Source: Sphingobium lactosutens DS20
GTDB taxonomy: Bacteria; Pseudomonadota; Alphaproteobacteria; Sphingomonadales; Sphingomonadaceae
Length of the DNA stretch: 64,000 nucleotides
Assembly (NCBI RefSeq): GCF_000445105.1
Contig: NZ_ATDP01000094.1
Span: 55,731 to 119,730 of the forward strand
Reading direction: 5' to 3'
Shown here one piece after another: positions 33,127 to 41,988 of the stretch. The notes under the pieces were generated by a model that did no database searches, was not told the DNA's origin, and saw nothing but the letters and a program-made list of their open reading frames with translations. Numbering within the stretch: position 1 is the stretch's first letter; the number at the start of each line of letters is the position of its first letter. The position numbers and the translations under genes are program-made.

Positions 33127-33875
33127 CCGCGCTCGCCCTTCCCACGCGCCGGGACGAAGCCTGGCGCTATAGCGATCTGGATGCGCTTGCGAGTGTCTGG
33201 CCAGTGCCCGATGCGACCCGCATCACGGTTGCAGCCGGCGAAAGCGGGCACGACCATCTGTTGCAGGACGCCGACACCGATACAGCGGCCGTGCATGACT
33301 ATGTCATCGATATTGCAGACGGCGCGCGGTTCGATTTCCACCTGCTCAATATCGGTGGCAAGCTTGGACGCGTCACTTTCGGTGTCACACTGGGCAAGGG
33401 CAGCCATTTTGAATTGAGTGGCGCGATCATCGGCGGCGGCGACCAGACTCTGGAAATCGTGACAAGGGTCACGCATGCCGAGCCGGATGCGACCAGTGGC
33501 CAGACGATCCGGTCGATCCTGGGCCAGCGCGCCACCGGCAGCTATCTGGGCAGCATCAATGTCGCCCGCGACGCGCAGCGCACCGATGCCTTTCAGTCGG
33601 TCAAGGCGATGCTGCTCGATCGCACGGCCACCGCCAACGCCAAGCCGGAACTGGAAATCTTTGCCGACGACGTCAAATGCGCGCATGGGGCGACGGTCGG
33701 CGAACTGGATCGGCAGGCGCTGTTCTACATGGCGAGCCGCGGCATGGACCCGGCAACGGCCAAGACATTGTTGCTCAAGGCGTTCGTCGCCGGCGTGTTC
33801 GACGATGTAAGCGACGAAGCGGTGAAGGACCGGCTGGAGGCTGCCGCGATCGCGAAGCTGGAGACGTTGGTATGA
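33123..33875 (+). CDS. sufD: Fe-S cluster assembly protein SufD
   Basis: SufD pairs with SufB and SufC to form the scaffold complex and helps iron acquisition. At 250 residues it is shorter than the enterobacterial protein (about 420), as is common in sphingomonads: the N-terminal helical region is reduced to LPTRRDEAWRYSDLDAL, which keeps the family's typical EAWRYSD motif, followed by the right-handed beta-helix and the C-terminal KCAHGATVGELDRQALFYMASRGMDPATAKTLLLKAFV. Start is GTG 33123, overlapping the sufC stop. Confidence 0.92.
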   Translation: MTALALPTRRDEAWRYSDLDALASVWPVPDATRITVAAGESGHDHLLQDADTDTAAVHDYVIDIADGARFDFHLLNIGGKLGRVTFGVTLGKGSHFELSGAIIGGGDQTLEIVTRVTHAEPDATSGQTIRSILGQRATGSYLGSINVARDAQRTDAFQSVKAMLLDRTATANAKPELEIFADDVKCAHGATVGELDRQALFYMASRGMDPATAKTLLLKAFVAGVFDDVSDEAVKDRLEAAAIAKLETLV

Positions 33876-35077
33876 CGAACCTCGCTCAAGGGTTGCGACT
33901 GCGGGACGATTTTCCCGGTGTCGGCGACTGGCATTATCTCGACAGCGCCGCGACCGCGCAAAAGCCCCAGGCCGTGATCGACGCCATCGCCCGCGCTTAT
34001 GGGGCCGACTATGCGACCGTGCATCGCGGTGTCTATGAACGCTCGGCCAATATGACGCTGGCCTATGAAGCCGCGCGGCGAAAGGTGGCGCAGTTCATCG
34101 GCGCGGCGTCCGATGCCGAGATTATCTATGTGCGCGGCGCGACCGAGGGGATCAATCTGGTCGCGCACAGCTGGGCGGGCACGCAGCTCAAGGCGGGCGA
34201 CCGCATCCTGCTGTCCACGCTGGAGCATCACAGCAATATCGTCCCTTGGCAGATCGTGGCCGAACAAGTCGGCGCACAGATCGACGTCGTGCCACTGACG
34301 CAGGATGGCTGTATCGACCTTGACGCCATGGCGGCGATGATTACGCCCGCGCACAAGATGGTGGCGCTGGCGCATGTTTCCAATGTGCTGGGCAGCGTCC
34401 TCGACTGCCGCCGCGCGGCCGACATCACGCACGGCGTGGGCGCCAAAATCCTGATCGACGGCTGCCAGGCCGTCCCGCGCCTTGACGTCGATATGGCCGC
34501 GCTTGACTGCGACTTCTACGTCTTTTCCGCGCACAAGCTTTATGGCCCGACCGGCATCGGCGTGCTGTGGGCGCGCCAGGAACTGCTGGAGAAGATGCCT
34601 CCCTATCAGGGCGGTGGGTCCATGATCGACAAGGTGACGTTCGAAAAGACGAGCTATGCGCCTGCGCCGACGCGTTTCGAAGCGGGGACGCCGCATATTA
34701 CCGGCGTGGTCGGCCTGTCGGCCGCGATCGATTATGTGCAGGCGATCGGGCTGGATGCGATCCATGCGCATGAATGCGCGCTTGTCGCAAAGGCGCGATC
34801 GGCACTTGAGGATCTGAACAGCGTGCGGCTGTTTGGACCGGACACTTCGGCTGGAATCCTCTCTTTTGAAGTTCAGGGGGTTCATCCGCACGACGTCGGC
34901 ACCATATTGGATGAAGGCGGCGTCGCCATCCGGGCCGGCCATCATTGCGCCCAGCCGTTGATGAACCATCTGGGTGTCGAGGCGACCGCACGGGCCAGTT
35001 TCGGCCTGTATAGCGATGATAGCGATGTGGACGCGCTGGTGCAGGGTCTGGCGCGGGTAAGGAAGATTTTCGGATGA
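33872..35077 (+). CDS. sufS: cysteine desulfurase SufS
   Basis: SufS removes sulfur from cysteine as a persulfide for cluster assembly, using PLP. The 401-residue protein belongs to the class II desulfurases: YLDSAATAQKPQAVIDA near the N-terminus, LEHHSNIVPWQ, PLP lysine Lys222 in FSAHKLYGPTG and the catalytic Cys359 in RAGHHCAQPLM. It overlaps sufD by four bases. No sufE is seen next to it, so sulfur transfer may use another SufE-like protein elsewhere or go directly to SufB. Confidence 0.95.
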   Translation: MTNLAQGLRLRDDFPGVGDWHYLDSAATAQKPQAVIDAIARAYGADYATVHRGVYERSANMTLAYEAARRKVAQFIGAASDAEIIYVRGATEGINLVAHSWAGTQLKAGDRILLSTLEHHSNIVPWQIVAEQVGAQIDVVPLTQDGCIDLDAMAAMITPAHKMVALAHVSNVLGSVLDCRRAADITHGVGAKILIDGCQAVPRLDVDMAALDCDFYVFSAHKLYGPTGIGVLWARQELLEKMPPYQGGGSMIDKVTFEKTSYAPAPTRFEAGTPHITGVVGLSAAIDYVQAIGLDAIHAHECALVAKARSALEDLNSVRLFGPDTSAGILSFEVQGVHPHDVGTILDEGGVAIRAGHHCAQPLMNHLGVEATARASFGLYSDDSDVDALVQGLARVRKIFG

Positions 35078-35532
35078 CCGACGAACGCAGAATCATGGTC
35101 GAGGAAGTGGATGCGATCGATGCGCCGCCCAAGGCGCGGGTCGACGCGGCGGAGCCTGCTCCACGCCAGCGCGACTATCTGGACGGATTTCTGACACAGG
35201 CGCCCGCGCCGCAACCTGCTGGCGAGCCGGGCGGCGACCTGTATGAAGCGGTGATCGACGCGCTCAAGGAAATTTACGACCCGGAAATTCCGGTCAATAT
35301 CTATGATCTGGGCCTGATCTACGGCGTGGATATCAGCGAAGGCCATGTCGCCGTCACCATGACGTTGACGACGCCGCACTGCCCGGTCGCTGAATCCATG
35401 CCGGGTGAAGTCGAACTGCGCGTCGGCGCCGTGCCGGGCGTGGGCGATGCGGAGGTCAACCTTGTCTGGGACCCGCCATGGGACCCGCAGAAAATGAGCG
35501 ACGAAGCCAAGCTCGAATTGGGAATGCTGTAA
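35074..35532 (+). CDS. sufT: SUF system Fe-S assembly protein SufT (DUF59/MIP18 family)
   Basis: DUF59 proteins help maturation of iron-sulfur proteins. The 152-residue product has a variable, proline-rich N-terminus (1-55) and a DUF59 domain with ALKEIYDPEIPVNIYDLGLIYGVDI and TLTTPHCPVAESMPGEVE, including the conserved cysteine in PHCP, closing with LVWDPPWDPQKMSDEAKLELGML. ATGA overlap with sufS upstream and TAATG overlap with sufA downstream show tight coupling. Confidence 0.9.
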   Translation: MTDERRIMVEEVDAIDAPPKARVDAAEPAPRQRDYLDGFLTQAPAPQPAGEPGGDLYEAVIDALKEIYDPEIPVNIYDLGLIYGVDISEGHVAVTMTLTTPHCPVAESMPGEVELRVGAVPGVGDAEVNLVWDPPWDPQKMSDEAKLELGML

Positions 35533-35891
35533 TGATGACAGAAACCAAAGCGCGCGCCCGTCCCGCTGCCGTCATCCTGACGCCCAATGCCGAGGCGCGC
35601 ATTGCGGATCTGATGGCGCAGGCGCCCGAGGGGACGATCGGCGTCAAGCTGTCGACCCCGCGACGGGGCTGTTCGGGACTTGCCTATTCGGTCGATTATG
35701 TGGCGGAAGAGGCCAAGTTCGACGAGAAGATCGAAACGCCCGGCGGCACCTTCTACATTGACGGCGCATCGGTCCTGTATCTTGTCGGGTCGACCATGGA
35801 TTGGGTCGAGGATGATTTCACCGCCGGCTTCGTCTTCAACAATCCCAATGCCAAGGGCAGCTGCGGCTGCGGCGAAAGCTTCACGGTCTGA
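35532..35891 (+). CDS. sufA: A-type Fe-S carrier protein (SufA/IscA/HesB)
   Basis: A-type carriers accept clusters from SufBCD and pass them to targets. The 119-residue protein has the three invariant cysteines Cys47 (RGCSGLAY), Cys111 and Cys113 (GSCGCGESF). The first start codon overlaps the sufT stop (TAATG); a second ATG follows immediately. It is the last recognised suf gene. The next gene starts 22 bp later and may be read through. Confidence 0.94.
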   Translation: MMTETKARARPAAVILTPNAEARIADLMAQAPEGTIGVKLSTPRRGCSGLAYSVDYVAEEAKFDEKIETPGGTFYIDGASVLYLVGSTMDWVEDDFTAGFVFNNPNAKGSCGCGESFTV

Positions 35892-35913
35892 ACATTGGCC
35901 GGCTGATCCTTTG

Positions 35914-36714
35914 ATGCCCCACATGCTCATTTTCGGCATGGGATATACCGCTTCGCGACTGGCGGATCGGTTGCGTGAGCATGGCTGGCGCGTGACCGGC
36001 ATTCGGCGCAGCGTTGATGCCGGGTCCGAAATTCTCGCTTTTGATGATGAGAGCGCCATTCGTTCTGCTTTGGCTGAGGCGAGTCACATTCTCTCATCTG
36101 TGCCACCTGCTGGCGATGTCGATCCCGTGCTTGATCTTCATGGGCCAGCGATCGCCGCCGCACCCGCCGTCTGGACCGGCTACCTCTCCTCCACCGGCGT
36201 CTATGGCGACGCCAAGGGGGCGTGGGTGGATGAAAGCGCCCCAATCGGTCTTGGTCGTCGTACGGCCCGCGCACAGGCGGATGAGGATTGGGGCGGCTTG
36301 CGGGACGATATGCGCCGGTTCCGCCTGCCGGGCATCTATGGCCCCGGCCGCTCCGCGATCGACCGCGTGCGCGAAGGGCGCGCCCATCGGATCGACCTTC
36401 CTGACCAGATTTTCAGCCGGGTCCATGTCGATGATATCGTGACGGGCGTGATCGCCTCGTTTGAAGGGCCGCCCGGCATCTATAATCTGGCCGACGACCT
36501 GCCCTGCGCGCACAATCGTGTGATCGAACTGGCGTGCGATCTGGCCGGGACGCCATGGCCACCGCTCCAGTCGCTCGACGCGGCGGGACTGTCCCCCATG
36601 GCGCGGGGCTTTTATGCGGAAAATCGCAGGGTCGCCAATGGTCGTGCAAAGCGCTTGCTGGGCTGGGCTCCACGCTATCCCACCTATGTCGAAGGTCTGC
36701 GCGCCTGCCTTTGA
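35914..36714 (+). CDS. NAD(P)-binding epimerase/dehydratase-like protein
   Basis: A 266-residue Rossmann-fold protein of the extended SDR group. It starts MPHMLIFGMGYTASRLADRLREHGWRVTG, with a GxGxxxxxLA nucleotide loop, and has YLSSTGVYGDAKGAWVDE, an atypical catalytic region, and FSRVHVDDIVTGVIASFEGPPGIYNLADD, as in NAD-dependent epimerases. The canonical YxxxK motif is not obvious. Homologues are often called YeeZ-like sugar epimerases without proven substrate. It lies 22 bp after sufA and may be carried by the suf transcript without a role in it. Confidence 0.82.
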   Translation: MPHMLIFGMGYTASRLADRLREHGWRVTGIRRSVDAGSEILAFDDESAIRSALAEASHILSSVPPAGDVDPVLDLHGPAIAAAPAVWTGYLSSTGVYGDAKGAWVDESAPIGLGRRTARAQADEDWGGLRDDMRRFRLPGIYGPGRSAIDRVREGRAHRIDLPDQIFSRVHVDDIVTGVIASFEGPPGIYNLADDLPCAHNRVIELACDLAGTPWPPLQSLDAAGLSPMARGFYAENRRVANGRAKRLLGWAPRYPTYVEGLRACL

Positions 36715-36787
36715 GTGGCGCGGTGTGGTTTACGCCTTGTTAACCCACACCGCGCGACAAAGGGCCATCGTTCCAAGAGGATATTTG

Positions 36788-36940
36788 ATGACCCGCTTCG
36801 ACCAGGCCTTTGCAGCTATTTCCGACCGAATGCATCAACCATTTGCGCCGCAGGCTAGAAGAGTTCAGGCGTCGTCCCTCCCCAGCCTGATCGAGCGCGT
36901 GAACAGCGCTAAGCTGCGCTATCGGCCCGGTCGAAGCTAA
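36788..36940 (+). CDS. small hypothetical protein with a good ribosome-binding site
   Basis: A 50-residue frame starting MTRFDQAFAAISDRMHQPFA and ending in a basic segment (RVNSAKLRYRPGRS). AAGAGGA lies about 8 nt before the ATG, a good Shine-Dalgarno with proper spacing, and the start follows 73 bp after the epimerase gene. The composition is plausible for a small cytosolic helical protein; I recognise no family. The stop overlaps the end of the convergent DMT gene by four bases. Confidence 0.45.
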   Translation: MTRFDQAFAAISDRMHQPFAPQARRVQASSLPSLIERVNSAKLRYRPGRS

Positions 36941-37857
36941 GCCATTTTTGACCGCAGGGCGACGACCATGCCAGCAATTGCCAGCAAGGCCCCCGGCGCG
37001 GCGAAACCAGTCCAGCGATAGCCTTCTAACAGCGTGGAAATGAGCATCGCGATCACCGGTATCAGGACGGACGTATAGGCGGCGCGCCCCGCGCCGATCG
37101 TCTGGATCAGACGGAAATAAAGCGGAAAGGTGACGACCGATCCGGCAATGCCCAGATAGGCGATGCCGGCCAGATAGCCCAGCCGCCACTCAATGACAGG
37201 GGGGCCTGCCGTGACCCACGCAAAGACGGCGTCGATCGCCGCGCCGATCAGCATCGCCCATGCCAGCACGGCCATCATGGGAAGCCGCCGGGCAATTTCG
37301 GTGCCCTGCATGACATTGGCCGCCGACGCGCTCAGCAATCCCAATATCGAGAAGGCAGCGCCCAGCAATATGGCGTCCGGCACGACGTCAGCCGCGCGAT
37401 ATTCATGGACAAGCATCATGATGATGCCCGCCGTCGCAATTGCCGACCCGACGATGAAACCGCGCGTGACCGGCTGACGAAAGGCGAGGAAGGCAAGCAG
37501 CGAATTGGGGATCAGCAGCATTGCGTAAACGACAGCGACGACGCCGGAGGTCAGATACTGCTCGGCGCGATAGACAAAATTGAAGTTGAGCACGAATTGC
37601 GCGGTGCCAAGCAGGCCGGCGAACAGCATGCCCGCCCCGCCGATGCGAAGCGGCACGCCGCGCACGCGCGCGAAGATCGCCATGGCGATCCCGGCCAGCA
37701 AAAAGCGGTAGCAGACCGACCAGCTAGGCGGCACGCTGCCCAGCTGGTCCCGGATCACGATCCAGGTCGAACTCCAGATCAGCGTGACAAGCGCGAAGGG
37801 AATCAGGACTGCCTTGGCCGTGTCGGCAGGAACCGATGGCGCGTCAGCCACGATCAA
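36937..37857 (-). CDS. DMT superfamily transporter (EamA domains)
   Basis: A 306-residue inner membrane protein with ten predicted helices in two EamA repeats: AVLIPFALVTLIWSSTWIVIRDQLGSVPPSWSVCYRFLLAG at the N-terminus, a typical EamA first pair, and AYTSVLIPVIAMLISTLLEGYRW in the second repeat. It is not closely similar to the DMT protein at 6.3-7.2 kb, so the two are independent. It overlaps the threonine aldolase gene upstream by four bases, which suggests export of an amino acid or a related compound; this is inference from context. Confidence 0.87.
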   Translation of the reverse strand: MIVADAPSVPADTAKAVLIPFALVTLIWSSTWIVIRDQLGSVPPSWSVCYRFLLAGIAMAIFARVRGVPLRIGGAGMLFAGLLGTAQFVLNFNFVYRAEQYLTSGVVAVVYAMLLIPNSLLAFLAFRQPVTRGFIVGSAIATAGIIMMLVHEYRAADVVPDAILLGAAFSILGLLSASAANVMQGTEIARRLPMMAVLAWAMLIGAAIDAVFAWVTAGPPVIEWRLGYLAGIAYLGIAGSVVTFPLYFRLIQTIGAGRAAYTSVLIPVIAMLISTLLEGYRWTGFAAPGALLAIAGMVVALRSKMA

Positions 37858-38864
37858 AGCCGGGCGAGCGCCGCAGCGAGCGGCGCGACGGTGGCTTCAT
37901 CCTGCGACCAGTTCGTGACCAGTCGCGCGGCTCCATGGCCCCAATCGTGAAAACCAAAGCCCTGGGCGCGCAACGTCGCGGCTTCCTCCGCCGTCAGGCG
38001 CACGAACAGTTCATTGGCCTCGACAGGGTGCATCAGACGGTTCCCCGCCTCTTTGGCGAGGATCTGAGCCGCCGCATTCGCGGCGTTAGCGTTGCGAAGC
38101 CACAGGTCATCTTCGATCATCGCCAGCAATTGCGCGGCGAGATAGCGCCCTTTGGAGAAAAGATGCCCCGACCGCTTGCGCCAGCGCCGCGCCTCTGCTG
38201 CACGGTCCCGCGCCTGCGGACCGAAGAAGAGCAGCGCCTCGCCGATCATGCCGCCATTTTTCACGCAGCCAAAAGTCAGCGCATCCACGCCCGCGCGCCA
38301 TGTCACATCTGCCGGCGCGCAGCCCAGATGCGCCACGGCGTTGGCGAACCGGGCGCCATCCATATGCAATCCCAGGCCATGCGCCTTGGCGACATCCCCC
38401 AGCGCCGCGACCTCTTGCGGTGTGTAGACAAGGCCATATTCGGTGGCGTTGGTGATGCTGATGGCGCGGGCGGGCACCTGATGCACATCCGGCCTGATCG
38501 CCTTCAGCCGGTCGCGAACGGCGTCCGGCGTCAGTTTCGCCCCGACACCCGGCAGCGGCATCAGCGTCGCGCCATGGGTGAAGAACCCCGGCGCGCCGCA
38601 CTCGTCCACGACGATATGCGCCTCTTCATGGGCAATCACGCCGCCATAAGCGGGGCAGAGGCAAGCCAGCGCGATGCTGTTCGCCGCCGTTCCGCTGGCG
38701 ATCCACAGGGCCTGCACCGGGGTTTCGAACAAGGCGGAGAAAGCATCGTCCAGCCGCGCGCTCCATGCGTCGCCATCATAGCCATGATCGGCCCGGTCGG
38801 CGGCGGCGATGGCGGCCATGACGTTCGGGCAAACAGGCGTCGCATTGTCGGAAAAAAAGTGCAT
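37854..38864 (-). CDS. ltaE: low-specificity threonine aldolase
   Basis: This PLP enzyme cleaves threonine or allo-threonine to glycine and acetaldehyde. The 336-residue protein starts MHFFSDNATPVCPNVMAAIA and has SGTAANSIAL, HIVVDECGAP, LHMDGARFANA and the PLP-binding Lys202 in TFGCVKNGGM. The ATG at 38862-38864 is divergent from ilvE with 157 bp between them. A DMT transporter gene is coupled downstream. Confidence 0.9.
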   Translation of the reverse strand: MHFFSDNATPVCPNVMAAIAAADRADHGYDGDAWSARLDDAFSALFETPVQALWIASGTAANSIALACLCPAYGGVIAHEEAHIVVDECGAPGFFTHGATLMPLPGVGAKLTPDAVRDRLKAIRPDVHQVPARAISITNATEYGLVYTPQEVAALGDVAKAHGLGLHMDGARFANAVAHLGCAPADVTWRAGVDALTFGCVKNGGMIGEALLFFGPQARDRAAEARRWRKRSGHLFSKGRYLAAQLLAMIEDDLWLRNANAANAAAQILAKEAGNRLMHPVEANELFVRLTAEEAATLRAQGFGFHDWGHGAARLVTNWSQDEATVAPLAAALARL

Positions 38865-39021
38865 GGCATGGCGATAGCGAGCCGTCCGCCGAACGGGAAG
38901 GGGCCATCGGGGACGCTGTGGCCCTGTGCGTGCTGATTAGGTCAGTATAGATGACCAATTGTTTCGCGCGCTGCTCTGTGACATAGGCGGCGCGTCCTAT
39001 CCATGCACAAGGAGTCCCGCC

Positions 39022-40113
39022 ATGGACGTCGAGCAGAAGTCGCGCTTCACCGTCAATCGCAGCAGCCAGGCTGTGGCAGCGGACCAGCGCGCGATCCTGC
39101 TTGCCGACCCGGGTTTTGGCCGGGTGTTTACCGATCATATGGTGACCATCCGCTACACGGAAGGACAGGGGTGGCACAGCCATAAGGTGGGGCCTCGTGA
39201 ACCCTTCCAGATGCATCCGGCCTGCGCGGTGCTCCATTATGCCCAGGAAATCTTCGAAGGCATGAAGGCCTATCGCCTGAACGATGGCCAAATCGCCATG
39301 TTCCGACCGGAAGAAAATGCCCGCCGGTTCATGGAATCGGCAGAGCGTATGGCCATGCCCGCGCTGCCCCAGGACCTGTTTCTGGAGGCCGTCGCTGAAC
39401 TGGTGAAGATCGACGCGGACTGGATTCCCGAAGGGGAAGGCAGCCTCTATCTGCGCCCCTTCCTGTTTGCGAGCGAGACCTTCCTGGGCGTGCGTCCGTC
39501 CAATGAATATATATTCTGTGTCATCGCCTCGCCCGCCGGCGCCTATTTCAAGGGCGGTAGCAAGGCTGTGACCTTGTGGGTGTCGGAACATTATAGCCGC
39601 GCCGCGCGCGGCGGCACCGGCGCCGCCAAATGCGGCGGCAATTATGCCGCCAGCCTGATCGCGCAGAAGGAAGCGATCGGCCATGGCTGCGATCAGGTCG
39701 TCTTTCTTGACGCCGCCGAGAATAAATGGGTCGAAGAACTGGGCGGCATGAACGTCTTTTTCGTCATGGATGACGGATCGCTCGTGACTCCGCCCCTTGG
39801 TGGGACCATCCTGCCCGGCATCACGCGGGCGTCGATCATCGATCTGGCCCGCGCCCATGGCCATGACGTGCGCGAGGAACCCTATAGCTTCACCCAATGG
39901 CGGGACGATGCCGCCAGCGGCCGACTGCGCGAGGCCTTTGCCTGTGGCACCGCTGCCGTCGTCACGGCGATCGGCACGGTCAAGAGCAGCGGTGGCGACT
40001 TTACGATCGGCAATGGCGATGGCGGCATCGTGACCGAAAAGTTGCGCGCGCAGCTGACCGGTATTCAGCGCGGCACCGTCACCGATCCGGCAGGTTGGGT
40101 ACATATCGTCTGA
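39022..40113 (+). CDS. ilvE: branched-chain amino acid aminotransferase
   Basis: IlvE transaminates the keto acids of valine, leucine and isoleucine with glutamate. The 363-residue fold-type IV PLP enzyme matches the longer (eukaryote-like) BCAT form: HYAQEIFEGMKAYRL, RRFMESAERM, SLYLRPFLFASE, the PLP-binding Lys203 in AAKCGGNYAASL, EELGGMNVFFV and GTAAVVTAIGTV. CAAGGAG eight nt upstream fixes the start at 39022; a longer in-frame extension lacks support. Confidence 0.94.
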   Translation: MDVEQKSRFTVNRSSQAVAADQRAILLADPGFGRVFTDHMVTIRYTEGQGWHSHKVGPREPFQMHPACAVLHYAQEIFEGMKAYRLNDGQIAMFRPEENARRFMESAERMAMPALPQDLFLEAVAELVKIDADWIPEGEGSLYLRPFLFASETFLGVRPSNEYIFCVIASPAGAYFKGGSKAVTLWVSEHYSRAARGGTGAAKCGGNYAASLIAQKEAIGHGCDQVVFLDAAENKWVEELGGMNVFFVMDDGSLVTPPLGGTILPGITRASIIDLARAHGHDVREEPYSFTQWRDDAASGRLREAFACGTAAVVTAIGTVKSSGGDFTIGNGDGGIVTEKLRAQLTGIQRGTVTDPAGWVHIV

Positions 40114-40175
40114 TTTCGCGTGGTCCGCTGCCGGGCCGTCTTTCCATTTCCCGTGGCAGGACCTAGATACGGGGA

Positions 40176-41384
40176 ATGGAACGCTACGACGTCGTCATCC
40201 TGGGCGGGGGGCTTGTCGGCCTCACCCTGGGCATCGCCCTTTCCGGACATGGCGTGAAGACCGCCATCGTCGATCCTGCCGACCCTGTCGATATGACGGC
40301 GGCAGGGTTCGACGGGCGCGTGTCGGCGATCAGTTCGACAAGCTATGCCATGCTTCAGGCCATTGGTGTCGCGCGGCATCTGGATGGCAAGGGCTGTCCG
40401 ATCGATCGCATATGGGTCAGCGACGGGCTGGAACCGGGCGCGCTGGATTTCGTGCCCGATGCTGATGATGGCCTGATGGGAACGATGTTTCCCAACCGGG
40501 ATCTGCGGATCGCGCTGGCGCAGACGGCGGCGGAGGCCGATAACCTGATCTTCTATCAGCCCGATCGCGCGACGGCCGTCGATCGCGGCAGCGATGGGGT
40601 AACACTGACGTTGCAGAATGGCGCGACGATCGGTGCGCCCTTGCTGGTCGCGGCCGAGGGGCGAAACAGCCCGACGCGTGAAGCAGCCGGCATCCGCACA
40701 ACCCGCTGGCAATATAGCCACACGGCCATGGTCACGGCGATCGACCATGAGATACCGCATGCCAATACCGCGTATGAGATTTTCTATGTGGGCGGCCCCT
40801 TCGCCCTGCTGCCGATGTTGCCAGGGACCCGGTCGGCTGTGGTCTGGACCGTGCCGACGGGTCAGGCGCCCGCCATGCTCAAATTATCCGAACGGGCCTG
40901 GCTGGCAGAGGCGCAAAAGCGGATTGGCGGCTTCCTGGGAGACATCAGCCTGGCCGGACCGCGTTCCTCCTATCCGTTGGGCTTTCACCATGCCGCGCGC
41001 ATCACGGATACCCGCCTGGCGCTGGTGGGGGATAGCGCCCATGCGATCCACCCCATCGCCGGCCAGGGTTTGAACCTGGGATTCCGCGATGTCGCCGCGC
41101 TGGTGGAGGTTCTGGTCGAAGGCATGCGCCTGGGCCTAGACCCTGGCGATGCGCAGCTGCTCGCGCGCTATCAGCGCTGGCGCGGGCTCGATGCCTTGAT
41201 GACCAGTGTCGCCATGGACGGTCTGGTGCGTCTGTTCGATATTCCCGGCAAGCTGCCGTCTCTGGCGCGGCGAGCGGGCCTGGCTATGGTGCAGCGCACG
41301 CCCATGCTCAAAGGCCGCTTCATGGCGGAAGCGCGAGGCCAATCGGGGGCACTGCCGCGGCTGCTCGCCGGCGAAAGGCTCTGA
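40176..41384 (+). CDS. UbiH/UbiF-type FAD-dependent hydroxylase
   Basis: A 402-residue class A flavoprotein monooxygenase of the ubiquinone-ring hydroxylase family. It has the FAD dinucleotide motif VILGGGLVGLTLGIAL at the N-terminus, FDGRVSAISSTSYAMLQAIG (family-typical), the DG-type region PLLVAAEGRNSPTR and the second FAD motif LALVGDSAHAIHPIAGQGLNLGFRDV near residue 285. Which ring position it hydroxylates (UbiH, UbiF, UbiI or the broad UbiL/UbiM types of alphaproteobacteria) cannot be told. It follows ilvE by 62 bp but is functionally unrelated. Confidence 0.88.
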   Translation: MERYDVVILGGGLVGLTLGIALSGHGVKTAIVDPADPVDMTAAGFDGRVSAISSTSYAMLQAIGVARHLDGKGCPIDRIWVSDGLEPGALDFVPDADDGLMGTMFPNRDLRIALAQTAAEADNLIFYQPDRATAVDRGSDGVTLTLQNGATIGAPLLVAAEGRNSPTREAAGIRTTRWQYSHTAMVTAIDHEIPHANTAYEIFYVGGPFALLPMLPGTRSAVVWTVPTGQAPAMLKLSERAWLAEAQKRIGGFLGDISLAGPRSSYPLGFHHAARITDTRLALVGDSAHAIHPIAGQGLNLGFRDVAALVEVLVEGMRLGLDPGDAQLLARYQRWRGLDALMTSVAMDGLVRLFDIPGKLPSLARRAGLAMVQRTPMLKGRFMAEARGQSGALPRLLAGERL

Positions 41385-41434
41385 CGCCTGCGTGATCGCG
41401 GCAATAGCTTCCGGTAGCCCTTATCGGTCGCCGT

Positions 41435-41947
41435 TCAGGTCATGCGGCGCAAGACATCATCCTTTAGCACCAAATGATGACGCAGCGCCGCGCCGATGTG
41501 GAGCAGCAGCAGCGCGCTCCATAGCCATGGCAGCAGTTCGTGCGATTCGTGCGCCAGGCTAGTGAGGGCGTCCTCCCGGCCCACGGCAAATTTGGGCACG
41601 TCGAACAGGGCGAACCAGGTGAGCGGTCGGCTGCCGGCGGACGTCATGATCCAGCCGGACAGGGGAACGACTAGCATCAAGGCATAAAAGGCCAGATGCG
41701 TGACATGCGCCGCGCTCTTCTCCCATCCCGGCATCTCTTTGGGAAGAAACGGCGGCCGATGTGTCAGGCGCCAGACGATGCGGCAGACCGTGAGCGCCAG
41801 TACCGTCAACCCGATCGACTTGTGAAGGGGCATGACGCCCCAATCGCGCGGCAGCGCCTCATGCGCGAATCCAAGCACCAGATTGGCGATGATGAGCGCC
41901 GCCATGATCCAGTGCAGCGCCCGGGCGACGACGGTATAACGGGTCAA
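41435..41947 (-). CDS. cytochrome b561 family protein
   Basis: A 170-residue inner membrane dihaem cytochrome with four hydrophobic segments. Conserved features are RYTVVARALHWIMAALIIANLVLGF (first haem-ligand His), MPLHKSIGLTVLALTVCRIVWRL (second), HVTHLAFYALMLVVPLSGWIMTSAG (third) and HELLPWLWSALLLLHIGAALRHHLVLKDDVLRRM (fourth). Bacterial members oxidise ubiquinol and reduce superoxide or pass electrons to periplasmic partners. It is convergent with the hydroxylase gene and lies after acs on the same strand. Confidence 0.9.
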   Translation of the reverse strand: MTRYTVVARALHWIMAALIIANLVLGFAHEALPRDWGVMPLHKSIGLTVLALTVCRIVWRLTHRPPFLPKEMPGWEKSAAHVTHLAFYALMLVVPLSGWIMTSAGSRPLTWFALFDVPKFAVGREDALTSLAHESHELLPWLWSALLLLHIGAALRHHLVLKDDVLRRMT

Positions 41948-41988
41948 ATTTCGCTCCCTGTGTCTCTGGAACCGGCACTCAGGCCCGC

